Positions 5,768 to 7,863 of a DNA stretch of 7,863 bases are shown here, one piece after another. The notes under the pieces are model-generated. The model did no database searches. It worked only from the letters and a program-made list of their open reading frames with translations, and was not told the origin of the DNA. Every line of letters begins with the position of its first letter. Position 1 is the stretch's first letter. The stretch is from Candidatus Dormiibacterota bacterium (GTDB lineage: Bacteria > Chloroflexota > Dormibacteria > UBA8260 > Bog-877), in contig PLTL01000029.1 in assembly GCA_003164475.1 (NCBI GenBank), positions 9,815-17,677 on the forward strand. Reading direction: 5' to 3'. A program made the translations under genes and the position numbers.

Positions 5768-6157
5768 GTGGCGCTCCTCACCCGGGCCACCGACGGCATC
5801 CGCGGCGCCCCCTTCACCCATGCCGACTACAGCTGGCTGGTCGAGGACCAGGAGCACGTGCGCAGCGTTGCCGTCGACACCCTGAGCCAGCTCGCCGAGC
5901 TCCACGCCGCCGCCGGCGACCTTGACAAGGCCATCGTGACCGTCGAGCAGGCGCTCACCCTCGACCCCGACCCGATCGAGGACCTCTTCCGCCAGCAGAT
6001 GCTCTGGCAGCACCGGCTCGGACGCCCCCAGGAGGCACGCGACGTGTACCGGCAGCTCGTCCGTCAGCTCTCCGACCGCTGCGACCGCACCCCCAGCGAG
6101 GAGACCACAGCACTCCTCGAGTCCCTCGGGGGTGAGCCCAGGGTGGTAGTCCAGTGA
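5768..6157 (+). pseudogene. C-terminal fragment of a BTAD-domain transcriptional regulator
   Basis: The readable part is 129 codons from GTG 5768, but no ribosome binding site precedes it and the true start is probably missing. The sequence is a bacterial transcriptional activation domain (BTAD), the helical TPR-like module of SARP/AfsR-type and LysM-BTAD regulators. It shows RATDGIRGAPF...DYSWLVEDQEHVRSVAVDTLSQL (6-42), a TPR-like helix pair ELHAAAGDLDKAIVTVEQAL (44-63), then DPIEDLFRQQMLWQHRLGRP (68-87), EARDVYRQLVRQL (89-101) and the typical end TPSEETTALLESL (108-120). Full-length family members carry a DNA-binding or LysM/membrane N-terminal part of several hundred residues, absent here. 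It is therefore most likely a 5'-truncated remnant. A stand-alone BTAD protein is the alternative. The coding frame is otherwise intact, with strongly GC-biased third positions. Confidence 0.75.
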
Positions 6158-6267
6158 GGTGAGGGGACGGGGGGCCGCCACGTCCGACCCCGGAGGTTCA
6201 GCGTGGCTGTCGCTCGATCCTCTGAATTAGCTAGTCACTGGGGTGTCAGCGCAACACGTCGAATTCC

Positions 6268-6285
6268 CCCCGCGTAGGCGTGGGG
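6268..6285. repeat. Solitary stem-loop resembling a type I-E CRISPR repeat
   Basis: CCCCGCG, loop TAGG, CGTGGGG: a 7-bp stem with one G-T pair, within TTCCCCCCGCGTAGGCGTGG and followed by GGATCGG. Type I-E repeats of actinomycetes have the same core (CCCCGCG...CGGGGAT). Only one copy is present and no spacers or cas genes are in the window, so this is not an array. Confidence 0.35.
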
Positions 6286-6348
6286 ATCGGCGTACCCTTC
6301 GGCGTGGTTCGCATCTCTGGCTCCGTCTCAGTCATGGATAGGGGCAGC

Positions 6349-6906
6349 GTGGCCAACCATCACAAACGGCCGAAGCCACCCGATGGACACTCCATAGACC
6401 TCAAGGTGTGGCGGGCAGAGGCTCATCAGAAGGCTCTGCACGATGAGTTTGCCCTTATCGAGAAAATCGGGCTGGTCCGCTTCGAGACCAAAATCGAACG
6501 AGAAGGCCTTGATCACTCCTTCTACCCGATGGAGACACCGGGCATCCCAGACTCGTTCCTCGCGAAACTCGGTGACTGCCTCCATAACCTTAGGAGTGCG
6601 CTCGATCACTTGGCCTACAACTTGGTTCGGGTGAGTGGAACCAACCCAGACAACCAAGTCACCTTCCCCGTCTGCCCCAACGAATTCCGGATTGACAAGT
6701 GCACGGGTGCCGAGGAGCCAGCCCTCAAGATCGCCGTGCGGCCAGACATCCGGGAGTGGATCGACTCCGTACAACCGTACAAGGGAACGGACACGGGTAG
6801 GCGGCTCTTGACCCTGCACGATTTGGACGTTATCGACAAGCATCGAAGCCAGATCGTGGCTGTGTTTGCGGCCACCGGCACGCGCCCGGCCGGCCTCGAA
6901 ACTTGA
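6349..6906 (+). CDS. Hypothetical protein with HNLRSALDHL and DKHR motifs
   Basis: GTG 6349 is preferred (AGGGG at 6340-6344, 4 nt away), giving 185 residues; an in-frame ATG at 6334 has no ribosome binding site. I recall a family in actinobacteria and proteobacteria with this order of motifs: GDCLHNLRSALDHLAYNLV (75-93), TFPVCP (105-110), a QPY (142-144), and LHDLDVIDKHR (156-166). R82-x4-H87 within the first motif has the form of the Rx4-6H motif of HEPN RNase toxins, but the surrounding fold has not been checked. Remembered relatives continue past DKHR by some tens of residues, while this one ends 19 residues later, so it may be C-terminally shortened. Codons such as ATA, TTT, CTT and AAA are more frequent than in neighbouring genes, suggesting a separate origin. 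The function is unknown. Confidence 0.7.
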   Translation: MANHHKRPKPPDGHSIDLKVWRAEAHQKALHDEFALIEKIGLVRFETKIEREGLDHSFYPMETPGIPDSFLAKLGDCLHNLRSALDHLAYNLVRVSGTNPDNQVTFPVCPNEFRIDKCTGAEEPALKIAVRPDIREWIDSVQPYKGTDTGRRLLTLHDLDVIDKHRSQIVAVFAATGTRPAGLET

Positions 6907-6927
6907 CCCACTACCAGCCCGTAGACT

Positions 6928-6960
6928 TGCTAGCACCGACCTACTAGCCTGTCGTATGCT
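6928..6960 (+). promoter_or_regulatory. Promoter and possible operator of the XRE regulator gene
   Basis: TATGCT (6955-6960) ends 6 nt before ATG 6967, placing transcription start at or next to the ATG (leaderless mRNA). The 8-bp palindrome TGCTAGCA lies at 6928-6935 and a related CTAG occurs nearby (ACTAGC); either could be an operator for the regulator itself. No good -35 box at 16-18 nt is seen. Confidence 0.4.
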
Positions 6961-6966
6961 GCCCCG

Positions 6967-7269
6967 ATGGCAACAGCCGGTCCCATCCAGGTCCGCATCC
7001 GGGCCACGCGCCTGGCCGAGTGGCGGCGGGCGCAGGGGCTGACCCAGCGCGAGCTGGCCCGTCGCCTGGCCGTCAGTCAGAACTACATCCCGGCCCTGGA
7101 GGGTGGCTCGCGTGACCCCGGGCCCACAATGCGCGGGCGGCTGATGGAGAACCTCGGGGTCGGATTCTTCGACCTCTTCGAGGTGGTCCTCGTCGGCGTC
7201 GCTGGCGAAGAGTTCCACCTTCAGCCCTCGACGCCGCCGACCGCACCTTCGGCGCCCTCACGCCGATGA
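6967..7269 (+). CDS. Small XRE-family HTH transcriptional regulator
   Basis: The protein is 100 residues. A Cro/CI-type HTH spans about 14-71: RLAEWRRAQGLTQRELARRL (15-34), then the recognition helix AVSQNYIPALEGGSRDPGPT (35-54) and RGRLMENLGVGFFDLFEVV (56-74). The LTQxELAxxLxVSQxYIxxLExGxRxP pattern is diagnostic. It binds DNA in the cytoplasm, probably as a dimer. The 25-residue Pro/Ser/Thr tail carries no sensor domain. Such single-domain regulators often control a neighbouring promoter in mobile or accessory regions. The tandem 21-bp repeats at 7316-7357 just downstream, and the palindrome at 6928-6935, are candidate targets (inference). ATG 6967 is supported by the leaderless promoter; no ribosome binding site is present. 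Confidence 0.85.
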   Translation: MATAGPIQVRIRATRLAEWRRAQGLTQRELARRLAVSQNYIPALEGGSRDPGPTMRGRLMENLGVGFFDLFEVVLVGVAGEEFHLQPSTPPTAPSAPSRR

Positions 7270-7315
7270 AGCACCCCGGGCACTCACTTGTCCCCGGTTC
7301 GATTGCTTCTCCTGC

Positions 7316-7357
7316 GATGCAAACGTCAGTCCGGGGGATGCAAACGGTTAACCGGCC
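7316..7357. repeat. Two tandem 21-bp repeats (GATGCAAACG-N5-CCGG)
   Basis: Unit 1 is 7316-7336 and unit 2 is 7337-7357. Both begin GATGCAAACG, followed after 5 nt by CCGG, and are directly adjacent. The 21-bp period equals two helical turns, as expected for paired operators. The palindromes CGGTTAACCG (7345-7354) and CCGGCCGG (7352-7359) lie in or next to unit 2, and a complement of the GATGCA core (TGCATC) occurs at 7367-7372. Confidence 0.6.
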
Positions 7358-7371
7358 GGAGACAGCTGCAT

Positions 7372-7404
7372 CTATCAAACCCCGTGGGCCATCTGTTTAG
7401 ATAG
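7372..7404. repeat. AT-rich hairpin upstream of the 7429/7623 frames
   Basis: CTATC-AAAC (7372-7380) pairs with GTTT-A-GATAG (7395-7404) with one bulged A, around a 14-nt GC-rich loop. It may be an operator half-site pair or a leader RNA hairpin. It is followed at once by the right arm of the 11-bp inverted repeat. Confidence 0.4.
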
Positions 7405-7428
7405 CCGGGGACAAGGGAGGAGGACGAA

Positions 7429-7626
7429 GTGCACCTAGGCAGACGATGGCGCGCACCATTTGCCGCGTTTGCGCCTCCGTGTAGGGTTCGTGTCGGATTC
7501 CCGTACGAATCATGTAGGTCTTACGCGGCACATGCCGCAATCGCTTGCGACAGGGCGGGCAGGCATGGCAGGATGCGTCGGAGCCGGGCTACAGGGGTCC
7601 GGGGGAGCAAGGGAGGAGCCTCGTGA
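7429..7626 (+). CDS. Possible small ORF overlapping the start of the lipoprotein
   Basis: GTG 7429 has an excellent ribosome binding site (AGGAGG at 7418-7423, 5-nt spacing) and opens 65 codons. The TGA overlaps GTG 7623 of the next gene (GTGA). The product (MHLGRRWRAPFAAFAPPC...) is Arg-rich and uses codons rare in such genomes (CTA, AGA, AGG, TTT, GTT), with no domain or signal I recognise. Another short frame starts inside it at ATG 7446 (MARTICRVCASV, stop 7482-7484). The region also has two small stems, GATTC/GAATC (7496-7500, 7507-7511) and GCGGC/GCCGC (7525-7529, 7534-7538). It may be an untranslated or leader-peptide-bearing 5' region of the lipoprotein gene rather than a protein gene. 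Confidence 0.3.
   Translation: MHLGRRWRAPFAAFAPPCRVRVGFPYESCRSYAAHAAIACDRAGRHGRMRRSRATGVRGSKGGAS
7612..7616 (+). promoter_or_regulatory. Ribosome binding site of the 7623 lipoprotein
   Basis: GGAGG, 6 nt before GTG 7623. It decides this start, since no in-frame alternative is as well placed. Confidence 0.75.
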
Positions 7627-7863
7627 AGCACGCTCGGGGCTGGGCGGCTCCGCAACCCCATCGCTCGGTGCGGCGTCGTCAAGTTCCCCAGCTCCTCGCG
7701 CTGCTGTCTGCCGCCGCGGCCCTCGGCCTGGCAGGCTGCGGCTCCTCGGCGCGCGCCCTGCCAACGTTGCGACCCACGAGCAGCCCCACGCCCACCGCGT
7801 CGGTGAGCGCCTCTCCCACGCCCGATGTGAGCGACGCTGCCGTAATCGCGGCCTACGACGCTT
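7623..7863 (+). CDS. Lipoprotein, 3' end beyond the window
   Basis: The open frame from GTG 7623 runs to the window edge (80 codons seen). The basic N-terminal region is long (R5, R14, R17-R19), followed by a hydrophobic stretch (22-36) and lipobox L36-A37-G38-C39, so the product is predicted to be exported and lipid-anchored at C39. After the cysteine comes a Ser/Thr/Pro-rich linker (about 51-68) typical of actinomycete lipoproteins, then the beginning of a helical domain (DAAVIAAYDA, 71-80). The A-x-x-A-A-Y pattern is common at the start of small NTF2-like or related lipoprotein domains, but too little is visible to assign one. GGAGG at 7612-7616 supports the start. Regulation may involve the repeat region at 7287-7415. 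Confidence 0.8.
   Translation, partial: MKHARGWAAPQPHRSVRRRQVPQLLALLSAAAALGLAGCGSSARALPTLRPTSSPTPTASVSASPTPDVSDAAVIAAYDA

Larger units (their letters stand above)
7287..7415. repeat. 11-bp inverted repeat enclosing the repeat region
   Basis: CTTGTCCCCGG (7287-7297) is perfectly complementary to CCGGGGACAAG (7405-7415). The arms are 107 nt apart. The right arm directly abuts a local hairpin (7372-7404) and is followed by AGGAGG, so in RNA it could close a large structure next to a ribosome binding site. Confidence 0.6.

Noticed and set aside
7291..7312. tRNA T-arm or att site: CCCCGGTTCGATTGC resembles the TTCGATT loop of a tRNA 3' end
   Set aside because: The flanks cannot pair into a T-stem and no acceptor stem or anticodon arm is found nearby.
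7540..7620. Cobalamin or c-di-AMP riboswitch ahead of the 7623 lipoprotein (GGAGCCGGGCTACAGGGG)
   Set aside because: The conserved core elements of these classes (for example GCCACTG for cobalamin) are absent and the G-rich segments do not pair into the expected stems.

Overview
The window is high-GC DNA with strongly GC-biased third codon positions, GTG starts, small lipoproteins, a BTAD-type regulator remnant and several zinc-ribbon proteins. Together these suggest an actinomycete, most likely Streptomyces or a close relative. It looks like an accessory or island-like region: small poorly characterised genes, truncated or broken genes, and no housekeeping gene. All confident genes are on the + strand.

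Layout. (1) 75-350: small lipoprotein with two further cysteines. (2) 557-3767: a tandem family of zinc-ribbon and membrane proteins. Copy A is a soluble zinc-ribbon protein (557-1009) followed by a decayed membrane/zinc-ribbon gene (about 1041-1518). Copy B is a zinc-ribbon protein with two C-terminal membrane segments (1890-3020) followed by the intact membrane/zinc-ribbon gene (3151-3684). A third start of the same kind (3696-3767) stops after 23 codons and overlaps by 4 nt the start of (3) a second small lipoprotein (3764-4036) with four mature cysteines besides the lipid-attachment cysteine. (4) 4459-5480: a two-gene unit, a short zinc-ribbon/membrane-segment protein and a 251-residue protein of unknown function, joined by a 1-nt stop/start overlap. 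(5) 5768-6157: the C-terminal part of a BTAD-domain regulator with no recognisable N-terminal half. (6) 6349-6906: a hypothetical protein with conserved HNLRSALDHL and DKHR motifs, preceded by a solitary stem-loop resembling a type I-E CRISPR repeat. (7) 6967-7269: a small XRE-type HTH regulator, probably translated from a leaderless transcript. (8) 7270-7622: a repeat-rich regulatory region with two tandem 21-bp repeats, an 11-bp inverted repeat and a local hairpin. It leads into (9) a lipoprotein from 7623 that runs off the window.

How the genes may work together is inference. The zinc-ribbon and membrane proteins look like one duplicated module that has diverged and partly died. They and the two small lipoproteins would place Cys-rich or zinc-binding domains at both faces of the membrane. 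No enzyme active site is visible in the module, so its biochemical role is unknown.
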